From an uncultured Aquabacterium sp. (GTDB taxonomy: Bacteria; Pseudomonadota; Gammaproteobacteria; Burkholderiales; Burkholderiaceae_C): 6,486 nt of DNA. The stretch spans positions 1 through 6,486 of the forward strand of contig CALAKR010000079.1 of assembly GCA_937923225.1 (NCBI GenBank), read 5' to 3'. A program made the position numbers and the translations under genes. Below the pieces are notes generated by a model, which was not told the origin of the DNA, ran no database searches, and saw nothing but the letters and a program-made list of their open reading frames with translations. Within the stretch, counting starts at the first letter, position 1, and the number at the start of each line of letters is the position of its first letter. This document shows, piece after piece, positions 5,410 to 6,486 of the stretch.

Positions 5410-6486
5410 ATGTCCAACGCTCATCAAGTTCCTTCCGACAAACCGGTTCACCCCATCACCGACCGTGTGCGCGAGGCCCTGGCCGTCACCCAGCGTGGCT
5501 GCGACGAACTGCTGCCGGAAGGGGACTGGATCAAGAAGCTCGCGCGTTCGGAGGCCACCGGGCAGCCGCTGCGCATCAAGCTGGGCCTGGACCCCACTGC
5601 GCCGGACATCCACCTCGGCCACACCGTGGTGCTCAACAAGATGAGGCAGTTGCAGGATCTGGGCCACACCGTCATTTTCCTGATCGGGGACTTCACCTCG
5701 CTCATTGGCGATCCGTCCGGCCGCAATGCCACCCGCCCGCCGCTCACGGCAGAGCAGGTCAAGGCCAATGCCGAGACTTACTACAAGCAGGCCAGCCTGG
5801 TGCTGGACCCGACCCGTACCGAGATCCGCTACAACAGCGAGTGGTGTGACGCCCTGGGCGCGCGCGGCATGATCCAGTTGGCCTCGCGTTACACGGTGGC
5901 CAGAATGATGGAGCGTGACGATTTCACGAAACGCTACAAGGCCAATACGCCAATCAGTGTCCATGAATTCTTGTACCCCCTCATGCAGGGGTATGACTCG
6001 GTGGCATTGAAATCCGATCTTGAATTGGGCGGCACCGATCAGAAATTCAATTTGCTGATGGGGCGCCATCTCCAAACTGAATATGAACAAGAGCCGCAGG
6101 TGATTCTGACGATGCCGCTGCTCGAGGGTTTGGACGGTGTCGAGAAAATGTCCAAATCCAAGAACAACTATGTCGGGATTTCGGAAGCGCCCAACAGCAT
6201 GTTCGGCAAGCTGATGAGCATCAGCGATGACCTGATGTGGAAGTACTTCACCCTGCTGAGCTTCCAGCCGCTCGCGGCCATCGAGCAGCTCAGGGCCGAA
6301 TGCGCGGCGGGGCGCAACCCGCGTGATGCCAAGGTGCAGCTGGCCCAGGAGATCGTGACCCGTTTCCATGGCGCGCCAGCAGCGGAAAGCGCCCTGGCGG
6401 ACTTTGTCAACCGCGCCAAGGGCGGTGTGCCCGACGAGATCCCGGAAGTCAGTCTGGCCCTGCCGGATGGCGTCCAGGAGATGGGC
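5410..6486 (+). CDS. tyrS: Tyrosyl-tRNA synthetase (TyrS, type 2 subfamily), 3'-truncated by window edge
   Basis: A cytosolic class I aminoacyl-tRNA synthetase that charges tRNA-Tyr. The frame runs from ATG 5410 to the right edge without a stop (359 codons seen), so it is incomplete; family proteins of this type are about 400-410 residues, so I expect around 50 more, holding the rest of the C-terminal S4-like RNA-binding domain. Diagnostic motifs are HLGH (68-71, the HIGH signature), GGTDQKFN, and KMSKS (246-250). The tyrosine-binding pattern YxxxQxxD is present as Tyr189, Gln193 and Asp196. In [10 protein letters not shown] the position taken by tyrosine in the E. coli enzyme (Tyr37) appears to be lysine, which I take as normal for the type 2 (TyrZ-like) group. 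The ATG at 5410 gives the expected N-terminal length; its RBS is the weak GGGG at 5398-5401. Codons around 5940-6180 are noticeably more AT-rich than the rest of the gene. Confidence 0.96.
   Translation, partial: MSNAHQVPSDKPVHPITDRVREALAVTQRGCDELLPEGDWIKKLARSEATGQPLRIKLGLDPTAPDIHLGHTVVLNKMRQLQDLGHTVIFLIGDFTSLIGDPSGRNATRPPLTAEQVKANAETYYKQASLVLDPTRTEIRYNSEWCDALGARGMIQLASRYTVARMMERDDFTKRYKANTPISVHEFLYPLMQGYDSVALKSDLELGGTDQKFNLLMGRHLQTEYEQEPQVILTMPLLEGLDGVEKMSKSKNNYVGISEAPNSMFGKLMSISDDLMWKYFTLLSFQPLAAIEQLRAECAAGRNPRDAKVQLAQEIVTRFHGAPAAESALADFVNRAKGGVPDEIPEVSLALPDGVQEMG

Noticed and set aside
5327..5644. Plus-strand open frame of 105 codons overlapping the start of tyrS
   Set aside because: It is in a different frame from tyrS, which carries the HLGH motif in the same bases.
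1..6486. Mobile element, CRISPR, toxin-antitoxin or defence system
   Set aside because: Every long coding frame is explained by a core gene; there are no transposase-like products, terminal repeats, spaced direct repeats or phage-like genes.

Overview
This is a high-G+C chromosomal stretch of ordinary core genes. Family recognition and gene order (argC, a DUF6776-like gene, bactofilin, erpA, then anmK and an M23 peptidase on the other strand, then divergent tyrS) point to a betaproteobacterium of the order Burkholderiales, most like Comamonadaceae. That placement rests on recalled family features and synteny, not on a search. I see no phage, plasmid, insertion sequence, CRISPR, tRNA or rRNA signal.

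Layout. Bases 1-884 hold the 3' part of argC (arginine biosynthesis), cut by the window edge. Its stop overlaps by one base the start of a small membrane-anchored coiled-coil gene (884-1603). A 160-base gap follows, then a bactofilin (1764-2153) and erpA (2206-2589), which ends at a clear rho-independent terminator (2612-2640). The opposite strand carries a two-gene unit read right to left: an M23 metallopeptidase (about 5240 down to 3840) and, 7 bases later, anmK (3832 down to 2693). It converges on erpA. A divergent control region of about 170 bases separates the peptidase from tyrS (5410 to the right edge, lacking its C-terminal end).

How the genes fit together. Three products concern the cell wall: the bactofilin (cytoskeletal scaffold), the M23 enzyme (predicted endopeptidase acting on peptidoglycan cross-links) and AnmK (returns anhydro-MurNAc to metabolism). 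ArgC, ErpA and TyrS are housekeeping functions in arginine synthesis, Fe-S cluster delivery and tRNA charging. The DUF6776-like protein has no known function, but its topology (short cytoplasmic N-terminus, one membrane helix, periplasmic coiled coil) would suit an envelope role.

The window contains no clearly new system. The points most worth a second look are the bactofilin/M23/AnmK grouping, a locally AT-richer tract inside tyrS covering its catalytic core, a small hairpin that could hide the tyrS ribosome binding site, and the uncertain start of the M23 gene.
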